Below, one piece after another: positions 54,935 to 63,064 of a stretch of 64,000 bases of DNA (positions are counted from its first letter, which is position 1; each line of letters begins with the position of its first letter). The position numbers and the translations under genes were made by a program. The notes under the pieces were generated by a model. It worked only from the letters and a program-made list of their open reading frames with translations. It did not search any database and had not been told where the DNA came from. The DNA is from Lawsonibacter asaccharolyticus (GTDB lineage Bacteria > Bacillota > Clostridia > Oscillospirales > Oscillospiraceae), in assembly GCA_003112755.1 (NCBI GenBank), contig BFBT01000001.1, forward strand, positions 3,224,001 to 3,288,000, in the 5' to 3' direction.

Positions 54935-55040
54935 ATGCCTGAAAAGGTCGCGCCCGGTCCCGTGAGCGATGATCGCTGCATCCGGGAGGCCGTGTGCATA
55001 CACACGAAAAAAATTTTTGATTCCTGCAAAGATGAAGATA
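54935..55040 (+). pseudogene. 5' end of a clostridial cysteine-containing protein gene, split by the prophage
   Basis: ATG 54935 is seven bases after a perfect GAGGAGGT. It opens MPEKVAPGPVSDDRCIREAV then CIHTKKIFDSCKDED. From memory this N-terminus (CIREAVCxHTKKIxDSCKDKDC) belongs to a conserved clostridial protein of unknown, possibly spore-related, function that continues CLEDLRVYF. Here the match ends after CKDED (about 55035); sequence then turns AT-rich and runs into the prophage amidase on the opposite strand. The reading frame continues to 55558 only as the amidase antisense. The missing part should lie at the far prophage end, beyond this window. Not a complete gene here. Confidence 0.6.
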
Positions 55041-55069
55041 TAGCGCTTTATAAACAAATTTTCTTCTGT

Positions 55070-55840
55070 CTATCTGGCCTTCGCCACTGCCCGGGCCATA
55101 ATTGCGCCTTCCTCTCGGGTCATAAGATCCCGGGGGCGGCTGCCGTCTGTCAGGTTCAGCTCCACGGCCTCCTCCAACAGCTCCGGCATGGCAGGCTTTT
55201 CGGCAGCCATCTCCCTGCGGTATCTCTCCATGTACTCCAGCCACTGCTCGTAGGTCACAGTCTCAGCCTCCATTTCCTGGGCCACATCGGCCCGAAAGTC
55301 ATCCATGGTCATCCCGTGCATCGGGAACCAGTGGAGCACGTCAGCGTGATTGCTGGCGATCCCCCGGCGGGCTCCCTCCTGGTGGCAGATCACCACCCCG
55401 TCCTCCAGCGGGTCCAGACCGTATTCCCGGCACAGGTAGGCCGTCAGCTCCACCGCCTCCCGATATACCAGGTCAAAGTAGTTCCGGTCCTTCAGCCCAT
55501 CCTCACAGATCTCAAAGCTGATGTGGGTGTTGTTGGCGCTGATGCCCTTGCGTCCTGATCCACAGTGCCACCCCCGGGCCGTCCAGGGCAGTGTCTGATA
55601 GGTGGCCACGCTGCCGTCCGCCAGGCGGCCGATGAAAGCATGGACGCAAGCCCCAACCCCGCTCATATTCCAGTGGTTGCTGTTTGGATTCTGGCCCAGC
55701 AGGCCGTCATCCGGCCCTACGTATCGGCGCAGATTGGGGTTGTTGGCCCCGGTGGAGTGGACCATGACCCCCTTGGGTACAATCTTCCGTCCGGCCTTGT
55801 AGCAGTCGTTCTCCGTCAACAAGCACTTATGCAGATCCAA
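55070..55840 (-). CDS. Phage endolysin, N-acetylmuramoyl-L-alanine amidase
   Basis: 256 residues from TTG 55840 (DLHKCLLTENDCYKAGRKIV), five bases behind GGAGGTG, matching the normal N-terminus of clostridial prophage amidases. Earlier in-frame codons give no homology. PGRP/amidase_2 domain: zinc ligand His of VPKGVMVHSTGANNPNLRRY, HISFEICEDG, GVVICHQEGARRGIASNHAD (second and third metal or catalytic residues). The C-terminal ~60 residues (VTYEQWLEYMERYRREMAAE) are helical, followed by a cell-wall targeting-like MTREEGAIMARAVA. Last gene of the prophage, next to the boundary. Confidence 0.88.
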   Translation of the reverse strand: MDLHKCLLTENDCYKAGRKIVPKGVMVHSTGANNPNLRRYVGPDDGLLGQNPNSNHWNMSGVGACVHAFIGRLADGSVATYQTLPWTARGWHCGSGRKGISANNTHISFEICEDGLKDRNYFDLVYREAVELTAYLCREYGLDPLEDGVVICHQEGARRGIASNHADVLHWFPMHGMTMDDFRADVAQEMEAETVTYEQWLEYMERYRREMAAEKPAMPELLEEAVELNLTDGSRPRDLMTREEGAIMARAVAKAR

Positions 55841-55985
55841 GTTGACACCTCCTGTCTCAGTATGGTAGTATGATTTGGCCCTGCATCGTGCGATCACCGC
55901 ATCATGCGTCATAGAGCTCCCTGCGTAACTGCCGGAGCCGAACGAAGCCAAGCAGGGCCCAGGCACCCGCTACGCGGGTGCTTTT

Positions 55986-56306
55986 TTATTTCTGTGCCTT
56001 GATCCACCCTGCCTGCTCCATCAGCTGCACCAGTTTGTCATAACCGAACATCGCGGAGAAGGCCACCAGGAAGATGAGGGCAATCAGCGCCACGATCATC
56101 CAGCCGGTGATGGCAAAGCGGTAATAGGACCACAGGCCGAAGCCCGCCCCCACCGTCACTACCGCGGCCACCAGGAAGGCCAGCAGGTTGGTGGGGAGCA
56201 TATCGTACAGCAGGCTTTTGAGCACCTGTACGATGATGTTGGTCACCAGGGTCAGCGCCAGCACCAGGGCCAGCAGCATGGGCAGATAGTTGGTCAGTTC
56301 ATTCAT
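55986..56306 (-). CDS. Small phage membrane protein (holin-like)
   Basis: 106 residues with three predicted spans (NYLPMLLALVLALTLVTNII, LLAFLVAAVVTVGAGFGLW, GWMIVALIALIFLVAFSAMF) and a short charged C-terminus (GWIKAQK). Position immediately before the amidase and small size fit a holin, the protein that lets the amidase reach the wall. Overlaps the previous gene by eight bases. It could also be an antiholin. Confidence 0.65.
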   Translation of the reverse strand: MNELTNYLPMLLALVLALTLVTNIIVQVLKSLLYDMLPTNLLAFLVAAVVTVGAGFGLWSYYRFAITGWMIVALIALIFLVAFSAMFGYDKLVQLMEQAGWIKAQK

Positions 56307-56646
56307 GGGTCGTTTCCTCCTTTTTGCCGGATCTATCCGGCCAGTTGTTATGTTTGCTCAGGTTCTCCACCAGGGATTTGATGGCGTAAGCCAGGATCAC
56401 GGCAATGATCTCAGTAACGGCTTTCCCGGATAGCTGTTCTGCGATCTGCTCACGGCCCAGATAGGCCAGCAGATAGGAGCACCACACCCAGGCACAACCA
56501 TTGAACAGGCACAGCCAGACGGCGGCTTTCATGGTCTCTGTGCGGCCCCTTTTGGACCGGTGGGCGGACAGCCACCACAGCCCCAGACAGAACACGCACC
56601 CCAGTGCGAAGGCCGCTGCCGCGGCCAGGATCACAGTGCTGCTCAT
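56299..56646 (-). CDS. Phage membrane protein, possible holin or antiholin
   Basis: 115 residues, two or three spans (VILAAAAAFALGCVFCLGLW, AVWLCLFNGCAWVWCSYLLA, AVTEIIAVILAYAIKSLVEN) with a highly charged C-terminal tail (KHNNWPDRSGKKEETTHE). Starts with ATG overlapping the upstream stop (ATGA). Two adjacent small membrane proteins before an amidase suggest a holin/antiholin pair. Confidence 0.6.
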   Translation of the reverse strand: MSSTVILAAAAAFALGCVFCLGLWWLSAHRSKRGRTETMKAAVWLCLFNGCAWVWCSYLLAYLGREQIAEQLSGKAVTEIIAVILAYAIKSLVENLSKHNNWPDRSGKKEETTHE

Positions 56647-56870
56647 GTCCGGACCTCCGATTTTAAGTCCCGGATGTCGTGCTGCACCTCCGTCATCTGC
56701 CCCTCCAGCTTGTAGGTCCGCTCCACCAGGCTGTTGTGGGCGGCCACCTTCTGCTCCAGCTGCTCAATGCGGTAGGTGGTCAGCTTGTTGGACACCAGGA
56801 TGCCTCCAAAGGTCCCCGCCAGCGTCCCGATCAGCGACATCCCCGCCACAGCCAGCGTCGTCCAGTCCAT
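56643..56870 (-). CDS. Phage XhlA/haemolysin-like small protein
   Basis: 75 residues: one membrane span at the N-terminus (LAVAGMSLIGTLAGTFGGIL) and a coiled coil behind it (NKLTTYRIEQLEQKVAAHNS, KLEGQMTEVQHDIRDLKSEV). This layout, membrane anchor plus heptad repeat, is common upstream of holins in clostridial prophages. ATG 56870 overlaps the upstream stop by one base (TGATG). Confidence 0.7.
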   Translation of the reverse strand: MDWTTLAVAGMSLIGTLAGTFGGILVSNKLTTYRIEQLEQKVAAHNSLVERTYKLEGQMTEVQHDIRDLKSEVRT

Positions 56871-57550
56871 CACTCCACCACCTCAAAATACTGCCCCACC
56901 AGCTCGTGTGGGAGGTATTGCAGGACGACTTTGCCGCCCTCCTCCTCCCCGGTGCGCCGGCAGAGATAGATCTGGCTGTCCTCCGGGTCCAGATAGTACA
57001 GGCCGTACTGGTACTCCATCCCCCGTGCGGCAGGGATGGGGTCCTCCGGGGTGCCCGCCTGGCTGCCCTGGATGGCCGCCCACAAGGCCGCGGTGGTCTC
57101 TGGCTCCCATCCTGCTTGGGCGGTGTGCGGCTCCCGACAGCGGTACAGATAGCCGTTGGGCCGCCGCACGATCACGGCCTCCCCCTTGCCGCCGTATGAC
57201 GTGCCCGCCGCCCACAGCGGATAGAGGGAGGGCACCTGGAGGGCCTGGGCGTCCGGCAGGGCTTGGGCGGTCATGCGGGCCAGGGAAATCACCTCCGCCA
57301 TGGCCGGCTCCGGCTCAGGCTCGGGGGGCTGGGCGGCCTTCCATGCCTCCCACGCCTCCAGGTCCGGGGCCACCGTCACGCCGGAGCCCTCGATCTCCGG
57401 GTCGGGCTCCCGGGTGATGGTGACAAAGCCGTTGTAGGCCACCAGCGTCTCCGCCTGGCTGTCCGTCAGCGGCAGGCAGCCGGGGAAGGGCATAGATTTT
57501 GCCGCCGGGTAGGCCCCGCTGGGATTGGGGACTGATTTTATAAATTTCAT
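56870..57550 (-). CDS. Phage carbohydrate-binding-like protein
   Basis: 226 residues from ATG 57550 behind GAGGAGGGC. The N-terminal region (FIKSVPNPSGAYPAAKSMPF) is followed by PGCLPLTDSQAETLVAYNGF, a Glu/Pro linker (PPEPEPEPAM), and a central small module GTSYGGKGEAVIVRRPNGYLY then RCREPHTAQAGWEP, which looks like a chitin/cellulose-binding (CBM5/12) domain. Ends in EVVE. Situated between the FN3 protein and lysis genes; perhaps part of the tail tip. Confidence 0.7.
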   Translation of the reverse strand: MKFIKSVPNPSGAYPAAKSMPFPGCLPLTDSQAETLVAYNGFVTITREPDPEIEGSGVTVAPDLEAWEAWKAAQPPEPEPEPAMAEVISLARMTAQALPDAQALQVPSLYPLWAAGTSYGGKGEAVIVRRPNGYLYRCREPHTAQAGWEPETTAALWAAIQGSQAGTPEDPIPAARGMEYQYGLYYLDPEDSQIYLCRRTGEEEGGKVVLQYLPHELVGQYFEVVE

Positions 57551-57563
57551 ACTGCTGCCCTCC

Positions 57564-59669
57564 TCAGCCAATTTTGACGGCATAATACCAATAAGTCATG
57601 CCTTTTGCATTGGCATTTCCATTTACATCGTCACCATAGAATTGAACGGTCTTTCCATCAAACTGCATATTTGTAGCGCTACCAAAACCTGACAACACTT
57701 GAATATTATTCGGAATATCTAGGCCCCACGGAATACAGGAAAACACAACAGAGGAACAGAGGTTCCCTGGGTTACTGGTCTGAACAGTGGCAAAATATCC
57801 CCACAGATCCGGCACAAACGGGAATGTGATCTCCGTGGGGTCATCCTTCCCGTAAGTCCCCGTCCCCACATAGCTGCCGGTGCAGATCTGGGCGGGGAAC
57901 TGGGTCACCTGATCCAGCGTCTTCCCTCCCGGGATGCGCACCGCCTCCGCCAGGGTGACGGGGAACTTCACCGCGCCGGTGGCGTCCTGCCACTCCACCA
58001 CGTCGCAGGGGCCCGCGGAGGTGGTGACCGGTGTCTTGGTATAGGTCCAGGCCCGGGCGGCGCTGACAGCCCCCGTGGAGGCCTGCACCGTGGCCAGGAT
58101 GTCAATGGTCCCCGCGCCGGTGGGCAGGTCGATGACCGGGATGCTCTGGGCGTAGCCGCTGGACACCTCCAGGGCGGTCCACAGGGCCCCGTTGACCCGC
58201 AGCTCCAGGGAGATCTGGTTCCCCGTGTCCGAGCTCACGGAGTATGGCACGTCGTTGACCAGCGTCCCCAGGTCCCCGTCCTGGCCGGAGATCACCAGGG
58301 CCGAGGCCGACACCACCGGGATCTCCCCAGAAGTCGCCCAGGCGGAATCCGCCTCCTCCCCCGTGGCCTTGACCCGGTACTGCACCCAGCTCCAGGCCCC
58401 GGCGGTCTCGCTGGAGCCCAGGGCCTGCCCGAAGTACACCTGGGTCCAGTCTGCGTCCGTGCTGGCCTTGCGCTCCAGTGTGTAGCCGGTGGCGTGGGTG
58501 GCGGCCGTCCAGCTTACAGGGACGGTCTGCCCCTCCATGGCCAGCTCCGGCACAGTGAGGACGGGCACGTCCGGGGCGTTGACCACGCTCCTGGTGGGGG
58601 AGGTGGTGTACCCGCTGGACAGGTTCTCCCCGTCGTAGGCCTTGACCCGGTAGCACACCGAGGCCGTGCCGAAGGGCACGGTGTCGGCATAGGACCGGCC
58701 GGCCCCCTTGTATCGCTGGGACCAGCTGCCGCCGTCGGTCTGGCGCTCCAGGATGTAGCCGGACAGATTGCCGTCCGGGTCGCTGGCGGCCGCCCAGGAG
58801 ATCTCCGTCTCCTTGCCGCCGTAGACGGTCTCCGGCACGGTGATGCTCCCCGGGGCGCCGGGGGCGGCGTTGTTTTTCACCGTGTAGGCGCCGCTGGTCT
58901 TGTAATCGGACCAATAGCCGTTCTCGTCCTTGGCCCGCACCCGGAAGGCGATGGTCTCCGTCCCAGCGGGTACTGAGACTGAGGCGGCGCTGGGCCTGCT
59001 GCTGTAGGTGCCCACCACCGTCCAGCCGCCGCCGTCCAGCCGCTTGCTCAGCTCATAGTTGGAGATGGCCCCGCCGCCGGAAGAGGCCGCTCCCCAGCTC
59101 ACGGACACATTGCTGCCCCCCTTGGGCGGGTCGGGTGATACGCTGATGCTGGACGGCGGGCTGACGGTGATGGCCGTCCGGTCCGAGTACCAGTAGTTCC
59201 CGCTGACCCCGTCTTGGGGGTAGGCGCTGGGGCTCTCGGAGTAGATGTATTCAATGAAAGAGCCCTGTGTTGCACCAGATGGCGTAACTTTATAAAGAGT
59301 TGAGGGATTACCATAAGGCGATCCTTGAACCTGTGCGAATCCATGCTCACCACGGAAGAAAGTCTGTTCATCTCCCCCGGATGATTTGTACACATAATCA
59401 AAACTAGGCGCGGTAGTAACGCTGAGGGGCGTACACATACAATAGCCGCCTACCGCGGTCCCATATACGTTCGCACTAAGGTTGGTCCGAGCTGGGTTGT
59501 TTAATGTGATTTTATCAGCCGTCACAGTGATGCTATCCGAATGCCAAACATACCCACAATGGGACTTAGATGGGTCATAGTTTCCACTTTCCCGTACTGC
59601 TCCTGATATTTCCGTTGATGCAGCTGCATATTCAATGTGAGACTTTTCCCACCGATAATACGTTGCCAC
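57564..59669 (-). CDS. Large fibronectin type III phage tail protein
   Basis: 701 residues starting at GTG 59669 (ATYYRWEKSHIEYAAA). Residues ~1-165 form an own N-terminal domain; three FN3 repeats follow at ~170-268 (SISVSPDPPKGGSNVSVSWG), ~269-365 (GSITVPETVYGGKETEISWA) and ~366-455 (VLTVPELAMEGQTVPVSWTA), then an Ig-like part and a C-terminal domain after residue 550. The gene ends are distinctly AT-richer (59260-59690 and 57560-57790) than the middle, so it is a mosaic. Likely a tail fibre or host-recognition protein. Confidence 0.85.
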   Translation of the reverse strand: MATYYRWEKSHIEYAAASTEISGAVRESGNYDPSKSHCGYVWHSDSITVTADKITLNNPARTNLSANVYGTAVGGYCMCTPLSVTTAPSFDYVYKSSGGDEQTFFRGEHGFAQVQGSPYGNPSTLYKVTPSGATQGSFIEYIYSESPSAYPQDGVSGNYWYSDRTAITVSPPSSISVSPDPPKGGSNVSVSWGAASSGGGAISNYELSKRLDGGGWTVVGTYSSRPSAASVSVPAGTETIAFRVRAKDENGYWSDYKTSGAYTVKNNAAPGAPGSITVPETVYGGKETEISWAAASDPDGNLSGYILERQTDGGSWSQRYKGAGRSYADTVPFGTASVCYRVKAYDGENLSSGYTTSPTRSVVNAPDVPVLTVPELAMEGQTVPVSWTAATHATGYTLERKASTDADWTQVYFGQALGSSETAGAWSWVQYRVKATGEEADSAWATSGEIPVVSASALVISGQDGDLGTLVNDVPYSVSSDTGNQISLELRVNGALWTALEVSSGYAQSIPVIDLPTGAGTIDILATVQASTGAVSAARAWTYTKTPVTTSAGPCDVVEWQDATGAVKFPVTLAEAVRIPGGKTLDQVTQFPAQICTGSYVGTGTYGKDDPTEITFPFVPDLWGYFATVQTSNPGNLCSSVVFSCIPWGLDIPNNIQVLSGFGSATNMQFDGKTVQFYGDDVNGNANAKGMTYWYYAVKIG

Positions 59670-59671
59670 AC

Positions 59672-60331
59672 CTACACCCCCCTGTTATAGCTGACCTTCC
59701 GGTCCAGGTAGTATGTCCCGTCCCTCCGGTCCTCCGGCTCCACCGCCGGCGGCATCTCCACGATGGACCCCGCCATCCCGTACAGTGCCAGGAACGCCTC
59801 GTCAGGGGTGTTTACATCCCCTAACAGCACACGGGTCTCCGGGCTCAGGGTCTCCCCCTTCGTGTAGTAGTTCTCCAGGTCCTTCAGGGTGGCGAACACC
59901 AGCGTCCGGTCGATCTCCGCCGGCACGGCGGTCTCTCCGGAGAAGATCAGCTGACAGCCGAAGACGAACTCCCGCAGCTGGTCCTCCCCCGCCTGGATGG
60001 CCTCCCCGGCCCCAAAGGCGCAGCCGTAGCCCATCAGGATCTCCCCCTCGTCCGGGTCCTGAGCCAGCAGGCCCAGCTCCTCCCAGTCAAAGGCGTCCAT
60101 CCCGGCGTTGACGAACTGCCCCAGCACCAGGCTCTGGCTGCCCGAGTTGGTCACCCGGGCGATGGGCAGATCCTTCAGCGGCTCCGCCAGCGCGGTGCGC
60201 GCCGTCAGGTCCGTCCCCGCCGGCAGCACCCCCGTCCCGATCTGCCACCGGGTCACCGGCGCCCCGCTCCCCGCCGGCACCTTGGCCAGCAGCGCCGCCC
60301 CCGCGGCGGTCAATTTCACACTAGGGATCAT
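59672..60331 (-). CDS. Phage tail fibre N-terminal-type protein
   Basis: 219 residues. KLTAAGAALLAKVPAGSGAP, ITRWQIGTGV-like segment (VTRWQIGTGVLPAGTDLTA), and FDWEELGLLAQDPDEGEILM, the pattern of phage tail fibre N-terminal domains (Mu gpS/P2 gpH relatives) that bind the baseplate. C-terminal half continues with a helical stretch LKDLENYYTKGETLS. Overlaps the previous gene by eleven bases. Confidence 0.8.
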   Translation of the reverse strand: MIPSVKLTAAGAALLAKVPAGSGAPVTRWQIGTGVLPAGTDLTARTALAEPLKDLPIARVTNSGSQSLVLGQFVNAGMDAFDWEELGLLAQDPDEGEILMGYGCAFGAGEAIQAGEDQLREFVFGCQLIFSGETAVPAEIDRTLVFATLKDLENYYTKGETLSPETRVLLGDVNTPDEAFLALYGMAGSIVEMPPAVEPEDRRDGTYYLDRKVSYNRGV

Positions 60332-60863
60332 TCCTGCAATCCACCTCCCACAAGATCATGCTGTCCCCCTGCCGGGCCAGCGCCCCCACAAGGATGGGGG
60401 TCTCTATCTCCTTCCGATATTTGATGGCCCAGTCCAGGTGGGCCGGCTTCAGCTCGTTGACAATGTCCACCAGGTCCTGCTTGTGGGCGATCTCCCCGAT
60501 GGTGTCCGTGAACCAGATCTCGAACCGGTATTCCCCGCTGACCTCCACCAGCTCCGCCGGGGTCTCAAACACCTGGGCGATGCCCAGCAGCTTGGCCGCC
60601 GTGGTCACGCCGGTCCCCTTCACCTTGGCCAGGATGCGCTGCCGCCGCCGCTCGTCGCTCTGGGTCGGGTCCACCGGCAGGCCGTAGGCCCGCTCCCACA
60701 GCTCCAGCCCCCACCCGCTGGTGGTGCTGGGGAACAGCTGCGCCAGGGTGAACTCCTCGTCCGCCTGGGCCTGCTCCACCAGCAGGGACAGCACCCGCTG
60801 GAGCTCCGCGTCCGGCGCGCTCCTCTGGTAGTGCCGGGGCAGCTCCTCGATCAAGGGCTTCAT
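60321..60863 (-). CDS. Phage tail protein, YmfQ/XkdU (DUF2313) family
   Basis: 180 residues: YQRSAPDAELQRVLSLLVEQ, FPSTTSGWGLELWERAYGLP, QSDERRRQRILAKVKGTGVT, EYRFEIWFTDTIGEIAHKQD, ELKPAHLDWAIKYRKEIE. Matches XkdU of PBSX and YmfQ, located just after gp47 (baseplate J) in myophages and thought to be baseplate or tail fibre assembly. ATG overlaps the XkdT stop. Confidence 0.85.
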   Translation of the reverse strand: MKPLIEELPRHYQRSAPDAELQRVLSLLVEQAQADEEFTLAQLFPSTTSGWGLELWERAYGLPVDPTQSDERRRQRILAKVKGTGVTTAAKLLGIAQVFETPAELVEVSGEYRFEIWFTDTIGEIAHKQDLVDIVNELKPAHLDWAIKYRKEIETPILVGALARQGDSMILWEVDCRNDP

Positions 60864-61951
60864 GTCACGCTCACCTCTTTCAGTACCGGGACCTGGTCCG
60901 CCTGGAGTATCACGTCCGCCGTGGTGCCGTTCACCGTCAGGGCGGAGAAGTTCTCCACCCCCTCGATGGACAGCAGCAGGGCCAGCACCCGGTTATAAAT
61001 CAGGGAGTAGGGGCCGTCCTCCTCGGGGCCGTAGTAGATCTTCTGGTACTTGCCCCGCACCAGCTGGGCCAGGTAGTCCTTCAGGCGGCTCTCCAGCTCC
61101 GCCTGTACCGCCCCCGGGGTGGTCCCGGACACCGTCACCCCGGCGGAGACCGTGATCTCCACCTCCCCCGCCGTGTCCACCGTCACCGCGGGGCCCACCG
61201 GCCGCTTGGCCTGGATGTTGGCCCGCACCGCCTCCAGGATCTCCTCCGCGGCGGTCTGGTAGTTGCTGTCGATCACCGTCACCCCCACGGTGCCCGGTCC
61301 CTGGGGCAGTTCCACCACCTTGGCCTCCCCCACTCCCGGGACCTCCAGCGCCCAGCTCCGGTAATCCCACCCGTTTCCGCTGGTGTCCGGCCGCTTCCGG
61401 GCCTCATCGATGCGGGTGTAGAGGGCCAGGTCGCTCTCCCGGTCTGTGCCCCCCTCCCCCTGGCTGTTCTTATAGCTCTCCAGCCCGGTGAGGTTGACGT
61501 ACATCTGTGTCAGGCTGTCCGGCTGGATGTTGTAGGCGCTGCCCACCTCCGCCGCCTCCAGCTCCCCCAGCGCCGTCCCGGCCGCGCCGATGGTCACCGC
61601 TGAGAGCAGCACGAACTCCAGTCCCTCCGCCGTGAGGAAGACGGTCCCGGCGTTGACCACTGTCCCCGCCTTTCCCGTCAGTGTCACGGAACACCGGGCC
61701 TTTGTCCCCTCCCGGCGCGTCAGGTCGAAGTAGTCGCCCCCCACCAGGTCCAGGAAGCGCCCGCTGCTCTCGTCCACGAACAGCATGGACAGCACCCCGG
61801 GCAGGGCCTTGTAGAGCCGGCTCACCGCCTGGCACAGGGGGCCCACCGTGGCGTCGGCATAGCTGCCCGCCATGGAGGACACGCCGGTGGCCGGTTCGAT
61901 CTCCGCCAGTGTCTCCTTTTTCAGGTTTTCCGTGGTCCGGTCCTCAAACAT
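60860..61951 (-). CDS. Baseplate J/gp47 family protein (XkdT)
   Basis: 363 residues, wedge component of the contractile tail baseplate. Contains FLDLVGGDYFDLTRREGTKA, VTLTGKAGTVVNAGTVFLTA, VGSAYNIQPDSLTQM and ALEVPGVGEAKVVELPQGPG with GTVGVTVIDSNYQTA, the normal J/gp47 series, and a C-terminal ENFSALTVNGTTADVIL. ATG 61951; eight-base overlap with xkdS. Confidence 0.9.
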   Translation of the reverse strand: MFEDRTTENLKKETLAEIEPATGVSSMAGSYADATVGPLCQAVSRLYKALPGVLSMLFVDESSGRFLDLVGGDYFDLTRREGTKARCSVTLTGKAGTVVNAGTVFLTAEGLEFVLLSAVTIGAAGTALGELEAAEVGSAYNIQPDSLTQMYVNLTGLESYKNSQGEGGTDRESDLALYTRIDEARKRPDTSGNGWDYRSWALEVPGVGEAKVVELPQGPGTVGVTVIDSNYQTAAEEILEAVRANIQAKRPVGPAVTVDTAGEVEITVSAGVTVSGTTPGAVQAELESRLKDYLAQLVRGKYQKIYYGPEEDGPYSLIYNRVLALLLSIEGVENFSALTVNGTTADVILQADQVPVLKEVSVT

Positions 61952-62360
61952 AGATGGTCTCCTTTCCGTAAACTGTGCTCAGCGCCACCTGCATGTGCAG
62001 GGTGGAGCCCTCAAACCGCTTGTCCCGCACCCGGGCCTCCCGGATATAGGGGGACACCAGCAGGGCCTCCGTCACATACCGCTCCGCCTCGCTCAGCTTG
62101 GCGTCCGCGGTGTAGGGCTGCCCCACCAGCGCCTCCAGCTCGCAGCCGTAGGACCAGGAGAAGTGGCTGAACCGGTACCGCGCCGTATCCACCGCCCTCC
62201 AGGCCCAGCCCTTCACCGCCTCCAGGCCGGAGACCAGCACCGGCTCTCCCCCGGACCACACCGGCACCCCGGCGTCATAGTCCATCCGCACGTCGGTGTA
62301 CAGGGGCAGCTCCCCCCGGTCGTCCCTCAGCGGCATGGAATACATGGGAAACAGGCTCAC
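61944..62360 (-). CDS. Phage DUF2634 protein (XkdS)
   Basis: 138 residues from GTG 62360, which overlaps the upstream stop codon (GTGA). LREEDRG-type region as MPLRDDRGELPLYTDVRMDY, GLEAVKGWAWRAVDTARYRF, SWSYGCELEALVGQPYTADA, and VSPYIREARVRDKRFEGSTL, the XkdS/gp25-like baseplate fold. Known position between DUF2577 and baseplate J genes. Confidence 0.85.
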   Translation of the reverse strand: MSLFPMYSMPLRDDRGELPLYTDVRMDYDAGVPVWSGGEPVLVSGLEAVKGWAWRAVDTARYRFSHFSWSYGCELEALVGQPYTADAKLSEAERYVTEALLVSPYIREARVRDKRFEGSTLHMQVALSTVYGKETIYV

Positions 62361-62815
62361 AGCGCCACCACCTTGCAGATCAGATAATAGGTTTGCAGGT
62401 CCTCCGTCAGCATCACCACGATGTCCCCCTTCTTCAGCGCGAACTCCAGCCGCTTCAGGTCCTGTTTGTCCATGCTGGCCTCCTGGCTGTCCAGGCCGCC
62501 GCCGGTGACGCTCCCCAGCTTGGGGGCGCATCCCGGCGCCGGGCAGGTCACCGGCCCGGACAGCGTGCCGCTGAGCTGGAAGAACCGGCCCGTCCCGCCG
62601 TCCAGCGACACCTGGTAGGTGTAGTCCCGCTTCAGCGTCTCATTGATCCAGATGTCCTCCCGGTCCAGCTCCAGCCCGTTGCAGGCCACCTTCAGCCCCT
62701 CCTGGCTGCCCGCCAGCACCGTTCCCAGAAAGAACTGCGCCGGCCGCTGCACCTGGCTGACCAGGCCCGCCATCACCGACATCATCCCATCCACGCTCTC
62801 GTCCAGACTCTTCAC
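62357..62815 (-). CDS. Phage DUF2577-like baseplate protein (XkdR position)
   Basis: About 152 residues from GTG 62815 (KSLDESVDGMMSVMAGLVSQ). Characteristic middle LKVACNGLELDREDIWINET, CPAPGCAPKLGSV and C-terminal MDKQDLKRLEFALKKGDIVV before LTEDLQTYYLICK. The true start is ambiguous: candidates are GTG 62815, ATG 62785 and ATG 62773; an in-frame extension to ATG 62872 and beyond is translated repeat sequence (see 62816-63064), not protein. No strong ribosome site is visible unless the repeat's own GGAGG (13 bases from GTG 62815) is used. Confidence 0.65.
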   Translation of the reverse strand: MKSLDESVDGMMSVMAGLVSQVQRPAQFFLGTVLAGSQEGLKVACNGLELDREDIWINETLKRDYTYQVSLDGGTGRFFQLSGTLSGPVTCPAPGCAPKLGSVTGGGLDSQEASMDKQDLKRLEFALKKGDIVVMLTEDLQTYYLICKVVAL

Positions 62816-63064
62816 GTCGTCGTCGCAACCTCCATATCCCTCGCTTCCGCCTTCCGGCGAAAGCTTACTCATTCCGGTGCTCGTCGTCGTCGCAAACTTC
62901 GCTTTGCTCCGCCCGCCTCTCGGCGGGCATCCGCTCCGCTGCGTTGCTCCTCCTCTCCGGGGCAAACCCGCTCCGCTGGGCTTTGCCCCGGTGGGCGGCT
63001 GCGCCGCCTGGGGGTCATAGGGGGCGAAGCCCCCTATTCCTCAAAAGGGCGGGTGGGCGGGCAC
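62816..63064. repeat. Hairpin-rich repeat insertion in the tail operon
   Basis: Non-coding block between xkdQ and the DUF2577-like gene. It contains (right to left) GGGGGCGAAGCCCCC (63020-63034), further GC hairpins, then GTCGTCGTCGCAA direct repeats either side (near 62818 and 62882) of a 50-base unit that shares CATATCCCTCGCTTCC and AAGCT..CTCATTCC with the P12 hairpin of rnpB at 6229-6275. Tail operons are normally tightly packed, so this block looks inserted. Confidence 0.75.

Noticed and set aside
55070..55558. Continuation of the interrupted + strand gene to 55558
   Set aside because: The frame remains open only because it is antisense to the amidase gene; the residues after 55040 have no relation to the expected protein.
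57564..57790. Diversity-generating retroelement variable region at the AT-rich end of the tail protein
   Set aside because: No reverse transcriptase gene and no adenine-rich template repeat is present in the window.
62872..62965. N-terminal extension of the DUF2577-like protein (SKLSPEGGSEGYGGCDDD)
   Set aside because: This is translated repeat sequence matching the rnpB hairpin; not expected as part of a baseplate protein.
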